From Gilichinskyi gelida (GTDB taxonomy: Bacteria > Acidobacteriota > Thermoanaerobaculia > Gp7-AA8), in the NCBI GenBank assembly GCA_038040385.1, contig JBBPII010000001.1, positions 610,938 to 674,937 on the forward strand: 64,000 bases of DNA. The letters are read 5' to 3'. Positions 24,961-35,140 of the stretch are shown here, piece by piece. A program made the translations under genes and the position numbers. The notes under the pieces were generated by a model. The model was given only the letters and a program-made list of their open reading frames with translations. It did no database searches and was not told where the DNA came from. Numbering within the stretch: position 1 is the first letter of the stretch; each line of letters begins with the position of its first letter.

Positions 24961-26046
24961 ATGGCTCAGCCACAGTCGAACCCCAAAATCGAGGAGCTGC
25001 GCTTCCGGCTCAAGACCGACTCCAAGAGCCGGCTCTTCTACCCCCTCGCCGAGGAGCTGCGCAAAGTCAGCCGCTTCGAGGAGTCGGAGCAGATCCTGCG
25101 CACTGGGTTGGAGCACCATCCCACGTACCTCTCCGCCTGGGTGAGTCTCGGACGCGTCCTGCGCGATCAGCACAAGAACGACGGCGCGGCGGAAGCGCTG
25201 AACAAGGCTCTGCAGCTCGATCCCGGCAACGTGGTTGCCGCGCGGCTCCTCGCCGACGCCTATCTCGACCTCGGCGACAAGCTCGAGGCGATCAAGAAAT
25301 ACAAGCTGGTCCACGCCCTGCTCCCCTCGGATCAGGATCTGCCGGCGCTCATCGAGCGTCTGGACCGCGAGCTCAACCCCATCGCATTGGCCGCCGAGGA
25401 GAGTCCGTTCGCGCAGGAATCCGCCCTACCCGTTCCCGCCGAGGAGCCGGAGACGCCCTTCGCGCCGCCCGCGACGCCGCTCGAGGACACGCGGCCGCAG
25501 GCGCGGCCCGAGCCGTCATTCGCCGCCAGCCTCGAGGTCGCGCACCAGGCCACCATCGAGGCGCCCTTCGCCGACGAAGCCACCGGCGACGACGAGCCGA
25601 TGTCGGCCGCGCACGCCGAAAGTCCCTTCGAACAGACCGCCGGCTATACCGCGGCCTCGCTGACGGTCGAGAAGCCGATGGGATTCCACGTCGAGGAGGC
25701 GCCGCCGGCGGCCGAGGTTCCATCAGTCATCGAAGAAGAAGAGTCGCCGTTCGCGGAGCCCGAGCCGGTCGCCGACGTCTTCGCTCCCGCCGAGCCGGTC
25801 CGCGCCACGGACGATCTGACCAACACCATCACCATGGCCGATCTCTACGCGCGCCAGGGACTGACCGACGACGCGCGGCAGATCTACGAGAACATCCTGC
25901 AGCGCGATCCCGGCAACGCCTCGGTGCGCGCGAAGCTCGACGCCCTCGCGCCTGCCCTGAGCGCAGCCGAAGGGCCGCCCGCATCGCCTCGGGCGGCGAA
26001 GGTGGCGAAGCTGCAGAACTGGCTGGCCAGGGTGAAGAATGTTTAA
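24961..26046 (+). CDS. TPR protein with repeated (E)(S/T/A)PF motifs in a disordered linker
   Basis: A 361-residue soluble protein. Residues 1-145 contain TPR helices (LFYPLAEELRKVSRFEESEQ, AWVSLGRVLRDQHKNDGAAE, VVAARLLADAYLDLGDKLEA). Residues about 146-285 are acidic and Pro/Ala-rich with five short motifs: ESPFA, ETPFA, EAPFA, ESPFE and ESPFA. The C-terminus has another TPR (MADLYARQGLTDDARQIYEN). The C-terminal ALSAAEGPP is half of a palindromic repeat read in frame. The ATG has AGGGAG upstream. The gene overlaps the roadblock gene by eight bases, so the products may work together. Confidence 0.85.
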   Translation: MAQPQSNPKIEELRFRLKTDSKSRLFYPLAEELRKVSRFEESEQILRTGLEHHPTYLSAWVSLGRVLRDQHKNDGAAEALNKALQLDPGNVVAARLLADAYLDLGDKLEAIKKYKLVHALLPSDQDLPALIERLDRELNPIALAAEESPFAQESALPVPAEEPETPFAPPATPLEDTRPQARPEPSFAASLEVAHQATIEAPFADEATGDDEPMSAAHAESPFEQTAGYTAASLTVEKPMGFHVEEAPPAAEVPSVIEEEESPFAEPEPVADVFAPAEPVRATDDLTNTITMADLYARQGLTDDARQIYENILQRDPGNASVRAKLDALAPALSAAEGPPASPRAAKVAKLQNWLARVKNV

Positions 26047-26392
26047 GGAAGTCCTTCGCGGCCTTGCGGAGCGCGTCGAAGGGACTCTGGCGGTCAGCCT
26101 CATCGGTCTCGACGGCATCGCCGTGGAGACCGTCAACCTCGGCTCCGTGCCGCTCGAGGCGATGGGAGCGGAGTTCGGCAGCTTCATCAAGTCCATCCGC
26201 GTCACCAACACCGAGCTCGATACCGGTGAGGTCCTGCAGTTTTCGCTGGTGACCGAGAAGTACATCGCCTTCCTTTCCGCGGTGACTCCCGAGTATTACG
26301 TGCTCCTCGTGCTGCGGCCCGACGGCAACTACGGCCGCGCGCGATTCGAGCTGGCGCGCGCGAAGCATCTGCTGCGCGACGAACTGATGTGA
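26039..26392 (+). CDS. Roadblock/LC7-domain protein (MglB-like fold)
   Basis: A 117-residue single-domain protein of the roadblock/LC7 superfamily, whose bacterial members act as GTPase-activating or scaffolding partners of small Ras-like GTPases (for example MglB with MglA). The fold's pattern is visible: VEGTLAVSLIGLDGIAVETV, a mid helix, VLQFSLVTEKYIAFLSAVTPEYYVLLVL, and a C-terminal helix RARFELARAKHLLRDEL. Translation overlaps the TPR gene. No Ras-like GTPase is present in the window, so the partner is unknown; a link to pilus polarity is speculation from the pil genes upstream. Confidence 0.82.
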   Translation: MFKEVLRGLAERVEGTLAVSLIGLDGIAVETVNLGSVPLEAMGAEFGSFIKSIRVTNTELDTGEVLQFSLVTEKYIAFLSAVTPEYYVLLVLRPDGNYGRARFELARAKHLLRDELM

Positions 26393-26402
26393 AGGTGCGA
26401 TT

Positions 26403-28221
<1,819 letters not shown>

Positions 28222-28222
<1 letters not shown>

Positions 28223-28245
28223 GATGTTGGGACAGACATCCCAAC
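28222..28245 (+). promoter_or_regulatory. Hairpin between Shine-Dalgarno and aroK start codon
   Basis: GTTGGGA (28226-28232) pairs with TCCCAAC (28239-28245), ending one base before the aroK ATG. A competing stem GGATGT (28222-28227) with ACATCC (28236-28241) is also possible. The only purine-rich ribosome site (GAGAGGTAGG) lies upstream of the hairpin. It could be a bridging or switching structure, or just a small dispersed palindrome. Confidence 0.45.
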
Positions 28246-28246
28246 C

Positions 28247-28765
28247 ATGAAAATCTACCTGGTCGGCTTCATGGGCGCTGGCAAGACCACCGTCGGGCGC
28301 GAGCTCGCGGCGCGGATCGGCGCCCCTTTCTTCGATCTCGACGAGCTGGTCGAGGCGGCGGAGAAGATGTCCATCAAGGACATCTTCGCCAATCATGGCG
28401 AGCCGTACTTTCGCAAACGCGAGCGCGACATCCTCCGCTCCACGCGCAACCTCGAGCGCGCCGTCGTCGCCACCGGGGGCGGCACGTACACCTTTGACGA
28501 CAACATCCAGTTCATCCAGTCCGAGGGGCTGTCGGTGTACCTCGCCGCGCCGTATGCGCTGCTGCGCGGGCGCATCGGCGACAAGGCCGCCGAGCGCCCG
28601 CTGTTCCGCGACGACGTCGCCACGCACGAGCTGTACAGCAGCCGCATCCGCTATTACCGCACCTGCGACCTGACCATCGAGATGCGCGAGGACGAGACTC
28701 CCGCGGAGATCGTCGAGCGGCTCCTCTTCGAGCTCCCCAAGGGGCTGGCCTGGAGGGCGTCGTGA
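28247..28765 (+). CDS. aroK: Shikimate kinase
   Basis: A 172-residue P-loop kinase that phosphorylates shikimate in aromatic amino-acid synthesis. Walker A is VGFMGAGKTTVGRELAAR, the shikimate-binding Asp is in FFDLDELVE, and ATGGGTYTF supplies the GG motif. The lid arginine lies in DKAAERPLFRDD. The gene follows accC by 24 bases (hairpin between) and overlaps the phosphoesterase in GTGA. In many proteobacteria aroK lies directly after pilQ; here it is 6 kb downstream of pilQ with accBC in between. Confidence 0.93.
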   Translation: MKIYLVGFMGAGKTTVGRELAARIGAPFFDLDELVEAAEKMSIKDIFANHGEPYFRKRERDILRSTRNLERAVVATGGGTYTFDDNIQFIQSEGLSVYLAAPYALLRGRIGDKAAERPLFRDDVATHELYSSRIRYYRTCDLTIEMREDETPAEIVERLLFELPKGLAWRAS

Positions 28766-29502
28766 GGTCGCTCGTGGTCAGCGATCTCCATTCCAACGCC
28801 GAGGCGCTGCGCGCGGTGGTGAACCGCGTCCGGCGGAAGAAGTTCCAACGGGTCATCTGCCTCGGCGACTTCGTCGGCTACGGCGCGCAGCCCAACCAGG
28901 TGCTCGACACCATGCGCACCTGGAAGGCGGCGAAGCTCTACATCCGCGGCAATCACGACCGCGTGGTGGCCGGAAACGACAATGCGGAACAGTTCAACAA
29001 CGCGGCGAAGATCGCCGCGCTCTGGACGCGCGATCACCTCAGCGCGCCCAATCGCCGCTTCCTGGAGAAGCTCCCCCTCGGACCGATCCAGGAAGATGGG
29101 GTCCTGGTCTGCCACGGCGCGCCGCACGACGAGGACGAGTACGTCTTCCACGACGGCCACGCGCAGCAGATCTTCGACAGCACCGACGCGCGGGTGATCT
29201 TCTTCGGCCACACCCACCTGCCGGTCATCTTCGCCATGGACAAGCAGCATCGCGTCTTCGGCGGCGTGGTCACCGGCGAAACGACCATCCGGCTCGACCG
29301 CGAGCATCGCTATCTGATCAATCCGGGCTCGGTCGGACAGCCGCGCGACCGCAACCCCGCATCGTCGTTCGCCATGTTCGACGCCGCCAAGATGACCGTG
29401 CAGTTCTTCCGCGCGCCGTACGACGTGGCGAAGACGCAGTCGTCGATCCTCAAGGCTGGATTGCCGCCGATCCTCGCGCAGCGGCTGGAGTACGGGACGT
29501 AA
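28762..29502 (+). CDS. YfcE/MJ0936-type metallophosphoesterase
   Basis: A 246-residue cytosolic calcineurin-like phosphoesterase. All metal-ligand motifs are present: VVSDLHSNAEAL, CLGDFVGYG, IRGNHDRV, VCHGAPHDEDEY and FFGHTHLPVIF, with the family's NPGSVGQPRDRNP loop. The physiological substrate of this subgroup is generally unknown. GTG overlaps the aroK stop, so the two are co-translated. Confidence 0.88.
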   Translation: MRSLVVSDLHSNAEALRAVVNRVRRKKFQRVICLGDFVGYGAQPNQVLDTMRTWKAAKLYIRGNHDRVVAGNDNAEQFNNAAKIAALWTRDHLSAPNRRFLEKLPLGPIQEDGVLVCHGAPHDEDEYVFHDGHAQQIFDSTDARVIFFGHTHLPVIFAMDKQHRVFGGVVTGETTIRLDREHRYLINPGSVGQPRDRNPASSFAMFDAAKMTVQFFRAPYDVAKTQSSILKAGLPPILAQRLEYGT

Positions 29503-29553
29503 CGTTTTTGTCACCCTCGCCGGACGGCGCTGTCCACAATCGAGGAGAAATCG

Positions 29554-29574
29554 CGCGCCCGAGCAGCGGGCGCG
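29554..29574 (+). promoter_or_regulatory. GC-rich hairpin in the leader of the FecR-domain gene
   Basis: The perfect eight-base stem CGCGCCCG-AGCAG-CGGGCGCG lies in the 165-base gap between the phosphoesterase stop and the FecR gene. There is no T run, so it is not a simple terminator. Apart from a purine-rich GAGAGGAAAG before the TTG start, I see nothing else defined in this gap. Confidence 0.35.
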
Positions 29575-29667
29575 GCAGCGTAAGTTGCTCGAAACAAAGA
29601 TGGAATACTGAACCGTACGGTGGCACGTCGGCCGCACTTGGAAGCCAGCCGTTGAGAGGAAAGCCCA

Positions 29668-31821
29668 TTGCGTAAACTCAACTTCGTCCTCGCACTCACA
29701 CTGTTCGCCGTTCCGCTGTTCGCGGCATCGTCCGGCCGCAGTCATTCGTACTTCACCTACGACGACGGCGGCACGATCATCAAGCAGGGAGAAGACGGCC
29801 GGGAAATCGAAGCGCGCGTCAACCTGCCGCTCTTCCCCGGCGACGAAGTGACCACCAACCGCCGTGGCCGCGCGGAAATCCGCCTGGCCGACGGCAACGT
29901 CATCGCCCTCGACCGCGCCACCATCGTCCGCTTCGTCTCCATCCTCGACTCCTACGACGGCGACTCCTCGCAGACCGTCGTCGAGCTGCGCGCGGGGCAC
30001 GCCATCGTGCAGCGCGACGACGACACGCATCAGCTTCTCCGCCTCGACACCCAGAGCGCCAGCTACGCCGCCACCGGCAACGCCATCTATGCCGTGGAGT
30101 TCGATACCCGCGGCGGCGACCGCGTCACGGTGTTCGACGGCTCCATCGAAGTCCGAACCCCGACCCGCACCACCAGGGTCCGCGAAGGGGAAGAGGCGCG
30201 CGTCGACGAACAGGGCATCTACGACCTGGCCAGCCGCCGCGCGTCGACCGACGACTTCGAGCGCTGGTTCCTCCGCCGCTCGGAGAAGTACCGCACCGCG
30301 TCCAGCCGCTACCTCGACCGCTCGCTGGCCTACTCCGAAGACGAGCTCTCGAGCTACGGCACCTGGCAGTTCGTCGCCGGGTACAACTCGTGGGCGTGGC
30401 GGCCGCGCGTGGCGACCGGCTGGCGCCCCTACTACAACGGCAGTTGGCACAACGGTCCGAGCGGATGCCTGGTGTGGGCGTCGTACGAGCCGTGGGGCTG
30501 GGTGCCCTATCACTACGGCCGCTGGGCGTATGACGGCCTCTACGGGTGGGTGTGGCTGCCGGGCGTCGGATACGCCCCGGCATGGGTGTACTGGATGTAC
30601 GGCCCCAGCTACATCGGATGGGCGCCGATGGGTTGGTACGACTGCTACCGCCCGTACTACAACTGGGCCTATCGCCCCTACTCGCGCGCCGGCTTCGGCT
30701 TCGACTACGGCTGGTACGGCAGGGTGAACGTGGGCAACATCGACCTGCGGCCCTGGACGTTCGTGCAGCCGAATTCTCTGATCGCGCGGCGCGTGGATCA
30801 GGCGGCGGTGAGCACCGAGATCGTGCGCGCGCGTTTGCTGCGCGGCGGCGGTGACAGTCCCTTCGCCACCGTCTCCAGCGCGCCCGCGCGCTTCTCCCGA
30901 AACGAAATCAAGGACCCGACCGCGGCAGTGAATGTGATCGCTCGCCGCGGCATCGGTAGTGGTACCGGCAAAGAAGGCTCCGGCGTCGCGACGGATTTGA
31001 CTCCGTTCTTCCGGCGCGACCCGGAGCTTTCTAATTCCATCCGCGAGCGCGTTGCCCGCACCTATCGCAGCGACCAGTCTCTGGCCGCGCCGGTGGGCGC
31101 GCCCTCGGGCGTGCCGTCGCCCGGCACCGCCGGAACGCTGGAAGGACGCGTCCCCACCGACAGCGGCGGCCGCGTGCGCAGCGAGACCGGCCAGGGCGGC
31201 ATCCTCAACCGCGGTGGCACCGTCGGCGGCACCATCGGAGGCTGGCGAAACGAGGAACCGAATGCGCCGCGGGCGCAGGCCCCCGGCGGCACGGTCCGCC
31301 GCGACGAGACGCCATCCTCCTCTCCCGCTGCCCCCTCGACCTCGGGCGAGGCGGCCACGCGGGAGCGCAGCCAATGGCGCGAGCGCGTCACCCGCCCCGC
31401 CGCACCGAGCACTCCGTCGGCGGAGCCGCAGACCTCGCAGCCGAGCCAGGATTGGCGCGGCCGCACCACCGGCCGCCGCGGCGGCGACAGCTCCGGCACC
31501 TCCTCCCCCTCCACCGGCTCCGAGCGCGGCTCCGAAGTGCCGCGCCGGATCATCGACAGCATCGGCGGCGGGCGCATCTCCACCGGAGACCGCGAGCGGT
31601 CTTCGGCGCCGCGCGATACCGCCGCTCCGCGCGACTCCAGCCCGTCGCGCGACTCCAGCCCCAAGCGCGAATCGGCGCCCCGCGACAGCGGCCGCGTCGA
31701 GCGCTCGTCGCCTCCACCGTCCCAGTCACACAGCTCCGCTCCGCCGCCGTCCTCTTCCTCCTCCTCTCCCGCGCCACGTTCTCAAGACGGCGGCGGCAGC
31801 GGCCGCATCAAGCGCGACTAG
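29668..31821 (+). CDS. FecR-domain secreted protein with W/Y/G-rich repeat region
   Basis: A 717-residue exported protein. The signal peptide is LNFVLALTLFAVPLFAAS. A FecR-type beta domain at about 45-185 (GDEVTTNRRGRAEIRLADGN, and YAATGNAIYAVEFDTRGGDRVTVFDGSIEV) senses or binds an unknown ligand. Residues about 225-370 are strongly Trp/Tyr/Gly-rich with a repeating W-x2-Y-x(n)-G pattern (YEPWGWVPYHYGRWAYD, WLPGVGYAPAWVYWMYGP), the domain often found with FecR in this family. The C-terminal 270 residues are disordered, Ser/Pro/Arg-rich, with repeats of RDSSPSRDSSPKRES. The TTG start with GAGAGG upstream is unusual but no better start lies before the signal peptide. Confidence 0.85.
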   Translation: MRKLNFVLALTLFAVPLFAASSGRSHSYFTYDDGGTIIKQGEDGREIEARVNLPLFPGDEVTTNRRGRAEIRLADGNVIALDRATIVRFVSILDSYDGDSSQTVVELRAGHAIVQRDDDTHQLLRLDTQSASYAATGNAIYAVEFDTRGGDRVTVFDGSIEVRTPTRTTRVREGEEARVDEQGIYDLASRRASTDDFERWFLRRSEKYRTASSRYLDRSLAYSEDELSSYGTWQFVAGYNSWAWRPRVATGWRPYYNGSWHNGPSGCLVWASYEPWGWVPYHYGRWAYDGLYGWVWLPGVGYAPAWVYWMYGPSYIGWAPMGWYDCYRPYYNWAYRPYSRAGFGFDYGWYGRVNVGNIDLRPWTFVQPNSLIARRVDQAAVSTEIVRARLLRGGGDSPFATVSSAPARFSRNEIKDPTAAVNVIARRGIGSGTGKEGSGVATDLTPFFRRDPELSNSIRERVARTYRSDQSLAAPVGAPSGVPSPGTAGTLEGRVPTDSGGRVRSETGQGGILNRGGTVGGTIGGWRNEEPNAPRAQAPGGTVRRDETPSSSPAAPSTSGEAATRERSQWRERVTRPAAPSTPSAEPQTSQPSQDWRGRTTGRRGGDSSGTSSPSTGSERGSEVPRRIIDSIGGGRISTGDRERSSAPRDTAAPRDSSPSRDSSPKRESAPRDSGRVERSSPPPSQSHSSAPPPSSSSSSPAPRSQDGGGSGRIKRD

Positions 31822-31827
31822 AAGAGC

Positions 31828-31910
31828 GTTGCAAGTTGCAAGTTGGGCGTTGCGAGTTTCCTCGTAACGCGCAATTTGCTTTTGCAGCCACAACTGGCAA
31901 CTGGCAACCC
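31828..31910. repeat. Imperfect palindromic element, GTTGCAAGTTGCAAGTTG family
   Basis: The left arm repeats GTTGCAA and the right arm TTGCCAG/CAACTGGCAA is its complement. It fills the gap between the FecR gene and the small membrane protein gene. Confidence 0.6.
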
Positions 31911-31928
31911 AGTTACAATCGCCCCCCG

Positions 31929-32171
31929 ATGTCCGTCCCCCTCTTTTTCGCCCTCTACTGCCTCGAGGCCGGACTGTTCTTCATCATCGTCCCCTGGACG
32001 CGGGTGTGGACCATGAACCCGCTGCTGCAGATGGACGGCGCGGTGGCCATGCTGGCCGGCAATCCCTTCGTGCGCGGCTTCGTCTCCGGCTTCGGGGTGG
32101 TGCACCTGATCATCGGCATCAACGACATCCTGCGCATCAGCGCGGCGCGACGCGTCGGGCGGGCGGGGTAG
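31929..32171 (+). CDS. Small two-span membrane protein, unknown function
   Basis: An 80-residue protein with two hydrophobic segments: FFALYCLEAGLFFIIVPWTRVW and FVRGFVSGFGVVHLIIGINDIL. No recognised domain. It starts at ATG 31929 without a strong Shine-Dalgarno and ends 47 bases before the channel gene, with which it is co-directional. The link to mechanosensitive gating is only positional. Confidence 0.65.
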   Translation: MSVPLFFALYCLEAGLFFIIVPWTRVWTMNPLLQMDGAVAMLAGNPFVRGFVSGFGVVHLIIGINDILRISAARRVGRAG

Positions 32172-32218
32172 GGGGCGGCATCCGCGCCCGCGACCGATCG
32201 GCCCTCGCGTTTCCGCTC

Positions 32219-33583
32219 GTGCTGAGCGCCGCCCTCGGCGCGCTGTACTGGCTGGCCGGGACGCGCCCGGGCTTCTTCGCCGGCTACGAGAGGCTGGACG
32301 TCGTCAGGCAAACACTCGCATTCGGCGCCATCGCCGCGCTGATCTTCTTCTTCGTGCGCGCCATCGACGCGCTGGTGTTCGATTTGGCCATGTCGCGGCG
32401 GCGGAACCTCGTGGCGCCGCTGCTCCTGCGGCAGATCGTCTCCATCGCGCTCTACTTTCTGCTGTTCGCCCTGGCGATCAACGCGGTCTTCGGAATTAAC
32501 GTCAAGGGCTACCTCACCGGCGGCGCGGTCGTCGCCGCCATCCTCGGCCTCGCTCTGCAGGACACGCTTGGCAACCTCTTCTCCGGCATTGCCCTTCATT
32601 TGGAGGAGAGCTTCACGGTCGGCGACGTCCTCCATTCCGGCGAGTACATGGGCATCGTCGAAGGAGTCTCCTGGCGCGCCACGCGCATCCGCGGTTTCAA
32701 CAATCAGGTCATCATCCTGCCGAACTCCGTCATCGCCCGCGAGCGGCTGGAGGTCTTTCCGCGCCACAACCTCAACGCGCGCATCATCCAGGTCAACGTC
32801 GACTACCACACGCCGCCGGCGAAGGTGATCGAGGTGCTGACGCAGGCGGCCTCGCACGTCGACGGCGTGGCGCGCGAGCAGCCGTGTTTCGCCCGGGTCG
32901 GCGGGTTCGGCGACTCCGCGGTGGTCTACGAGATCAAGTATTTCGTGCGCGACTATTCGCAGCGCGACCGCATCGACGCCGCCATCCGACGCGCCGTCTG
33001 GTACGCACTGCGGCGCAACGAGATCGCCATCCCGTTTCCCATCCGCTCTTTCCAGCCGTACACCCAGGTGTCGGCGCCCGAGGAGATCACCCCCGAGGAG
33101 GTGCGAAAGCATCTGCGCGACGTGGCCATCCTGGCGCCGCTTCCGGACGACGCGCACGAGGCCATCGCGGCCGCCACGCGCATCCATCGGTACGCCAAGG
33201 GGGAGACCATCCTCCGCCACGGCACGGCCGGCGACTCGATGTTCGTCGTCCACTCCGGCGAAGTCTCCGTGCGGGTGAGCGACCCCGACGAGACCGGCGC
33301 CCATCAGGTGGCACAGCTCGGTCCGGACACGGTCTTCGGCGAGATGGCCCTCCTCACCGGAGAGCGCCGCACCGCCGACGTCGTGGCCCTCGAGGACGTG
33401 GTGGCACTGGAGATCGGCAAGGACTCCCTCCAGCCCGTGCTGCAGAAATACCCCGACCTGGCAAAGGCCATCTCCTCCCAGGTCATGCAGCGGCGGGAAG
33501 GGCTCGAGGCGGTAAGGGAGGATGAGGGGGAGGTGGAGGAGGAGTCGTTGTTGTCGAGGATACGATCCTACTTCGGGTTATGA
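32219..33583 (+). CDS. MscS-type channel fused to a cyclic-nucleotide-binding domain
   Basis: About 454 residues. Membrane spans at about 1-20, 35-60 and 68-90 precede the MscS pore helix and beta domain (GYLTGGAVVAAILGLALQDT, then GNLFSGIALHLEESFTVGDV, then RGFNNQVIILPNSVIARE). The C-terminal 130 residues are a CRP-like cNMP domain with GDSMFVVHSGEVSVRV and the phosphate-binding cassette FGEMALLTGERRTADVV, where the Arg and small residues are intact. This resembles cNMP-gated MscS homologues (bCNG type). GTG 32219 is the only plausible start in frame; no ATG lies upstream. It overlaps the NtrC-type regulator in ATGA. Confidence 0.88.
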   Translation: MLSAALGALYWLAGTRPGFFAGYERLDVVRQTLAFGAIAALIFFFVRAIDALVFDLAMSRRRNLVAPLLLRQIVSIALYFLLFALAINAVFGINVKGYLTGGAVVAAILGLALQDTLGNLFSGIALHLEESFTVGDVLHSGEYMGIVEGVSWRATRIRGFNNQVIILPNSVIARERLEVFPRHNLNARIIQVNVDYHTPPAKVIEVLTQAASHVDGVAREQPCFARVGGFGDSAVVYEIKYFVRDYSQRDRIDAAIRRAVWYALRRNEIAIPFPIRSFQPYTQVSAPEEITPEEVRKHLRDVAILAPLPDDAHEAIAAATRIHRYAKGETILRHGTAGDSMFVVHSGEVSVRVSDPDETGAHQVAQLGPDTVFGEMALLTGERRTADVVALEDVVALEIGKDSLQPVLQKYPDLAKAISSQVMQRREGLEAVREDEGEVEEESLLSRIRSYFGL

Positions 33584-34932
33584 AACGGCTATTGATCGTA
33601 GAAGACAAGGAATCCCTCGCCTCCATGCTCAAAGAGACCGTGGAGTCGGAGGGGCTGGAGGCGGACGTCGCCAACAGCGGCACCGCGGCGATCAACCTGC
33701 TCGCCGGCGGGCGTCGCTATTTTGCGGTGGTCACCGACCTGCGCATGCCGGGGGCGGACGGGATCGCCGTCTTGCGGCAGGTGAAGGAGAACGATCCCGA
33801 CTGCCCGGTGATCGTCATGACTGCCTTCGGCACCATCGAGAACGCCGTGGAGGCCATGCGTCTCGGCGCGTTCGACTTCGTGCAGAAGCCGATCGACGTC
33901 GATCACCTGCTCATCCTTCTGCGCCGCTGCCGCGAGCATCGCGAGCTGCGCTACGAGAATCTGCTGCTGAAGGAGGAGTTCCAGCAGCGCTACCGGCTGC
34001 CGGCGATCGTCGGCGATTCGCCGAACATTGTCGACGTGTCGAACGCCATTCAACGCGTCGCGCCGACCGATTCCACCGTGCTGCTGCAGGGGGAGTCGGG
34101 GACCGGGAAGGAGCTGTTCGCCCGCGCCATTCACCAGCTCTCGCCGCGCCGCGACCGGCCGTTCGTGGCCATCAATTGCGCGGCCATCCCCGACACGCTG
34201 ATCGAGAACGAGCTGTTTGGGCACGAAAAGGGCGCCTTTACCGGCGCCGGCGCGCGCCAGCTCGGCAAGTTCGAGCTCGCCGACACCGGGACGATCTTCC
34301 TCGACGAGATCGGCGACCTCGGCCCTTCCGTTCAGTCGAAGATCCTGCGGGTGCTGCAGGAGCGGCAGTTCGAGCGGGTGGGCGGCGGGCACCCGATCGA
34401 CGTCGACGTCCGGGTGATCTGCGCCACCAACCGCAATCTCGCCGAGGATGTGAAGGAGCGCCGCTTCCGCGACGATCTGTTCTTCCGCATCAACGTCTTC
34501 CCGGTGACCATCCCGCCGCTGCGCGCGCGCAAAGAGGACATCGACGCCCTGGCCGCCTTCTTTCTGCAAAAGTTCGCGCGGGAGATGAACAAGCCGTCAT
34601 TGCGAATGACGACGGAAGCGGGGGAAGCGCTGCGAGCGTACGACTGGCCGGGAAACATTCGCGAGCTGCAGAACGCCCTCGAGCGCGCGGCCATCCTTTG
34701 CGACGCTGCCACCATCCATCCGCGCGATCTCGGGCTGGCGACAGAGCAAGCGCCGACGGCTCTCGATCTCTCGGGCACGCTGGCCGACGCGATGCGATCG
34801 GTCGAGAAAGTGAAAATCGTCGACGCGTTGAAGCGGACGGCGAGTCGCACCGAAGCCGCCGAAATCCTCGGCATCGCGGTGAGGACGCTCGCGGCCAAAA
34901 TGAAAGAGTTCGGAATTGATTCCGACGAGTAG
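33580..34932 (+). CDS. Sigma-54-dependent NtrC-family response regulator
   Basis: A 450-residue activator. The receiver domain has LLIVEDKESLAS, phospho-acceptor Asp in VVTDLRMPGADG and Lys in DFVQKPIDV. The AAA+ domain carries Walker A LLQGESGTGKELFARAIH, the sigma-54 contact loop ELFGHEKGAFTGA, Walker B GTIFLDEIGDL and the R-finger region RVICATNRNLAEDV. The C-terminal Fis-type HTH is ALKRTASRTEAAEILGIAVR. It is translationally coupled to the channel gene, so it may regulate it or share its signal; no cognate kinase is adjacent. It overlaps the next small gene by 17 bases. Confidence 0.95.
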   Translation: MKRLLIVEDKESLASMLKETVESEGLEADVANSGTAAINLLAGGRRYFAVVTDLRMPGADGIAVLRQVKENDPDCPVIVMTAFGTIENAVEAMRLGAFDFVQKPIDVDHLLILLRRCREHRELRYENLLLKEEFQQRYRLPAIVGDSPNIVDVSNAIQRVAPTDSTVLLQGESGTGKELFARAIHQLSPRRDRPFVAINCAAIPDTLIENELFGHEKGAFTGAGARQLGKFELADTGTIFLDEIGDLGPSVQSKILRVLQERQFERVGGGHPIDVDVRVICATNRNLAEDVKERRFRDDLFFRINVFPVTIPPLRARKEDIDALAAFFLQKFAREMNKPSLRMTTEAGEALRAYDWPGNIRELQNALERAAILCDAATIHPRDLGLATEQAPTALDLSGTLADAMRSVEKVKIVDALKRTASRTEAAEILGIAVRTLAAKMKEFGIDSDE

Positions 34933-35140
34933 GGACGTCGTCGCCCATCTGAACGCGAGATTCGAAGCGCGCGGTTTGACATATCGCATCGAACACATCG
35001 CGGTATTGCCGTACGTGAATCCGATGTGGCTGGCGAACTGGGATGTGCCGCAGCTCGCGGACGCGCCGGAGCGCGAGATCATCGACGAGGAGCTGCGCGA
35101 GGCGCGGTGGAAGTTTCCGCAGGTGCTCGAGGAGTGGTGA
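34916..35140 (+). CDS. Hypothetical 74-residue protein
   Basis: A short protein overlapping the end of the NtrC-type gene by 17 bases, starting at TTG 34916. It has an aromatic-rich middle (YRIEHIAVLPYVNPMWLANW) and an acidic C-terminus (EREIIDEELREARWKFP). I do not recognise the family. The overlap and complete frame support a real gene, but no clear Shine-Dalgarno helps and the codon evidence is only by eye. Confidence 0.5.
   Translation: MIPTSRDVVAHLNARFEARGLTYRIEHIAVLPYVNPMWLANWDVPQLADAPEREIIDEELREARWKFPQVLEEW

Noticed and set aside
29503..29667. c-di-GMP or other known riboswitch in the FecR leader
   Set aside because: The conserved core bases of the GEMM class and other common riboswitches are absent.
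28654..31374. Very long minus-strand open frame (over 900 codons) opposite aroK, the phosphoesterase and the FecR gene
   Set aside because: It is the complement of three well-supported genes, reads as Arg/Ala/Val-rich nonsense without domains, and is typical of antisense frames in GC-rich DNA.
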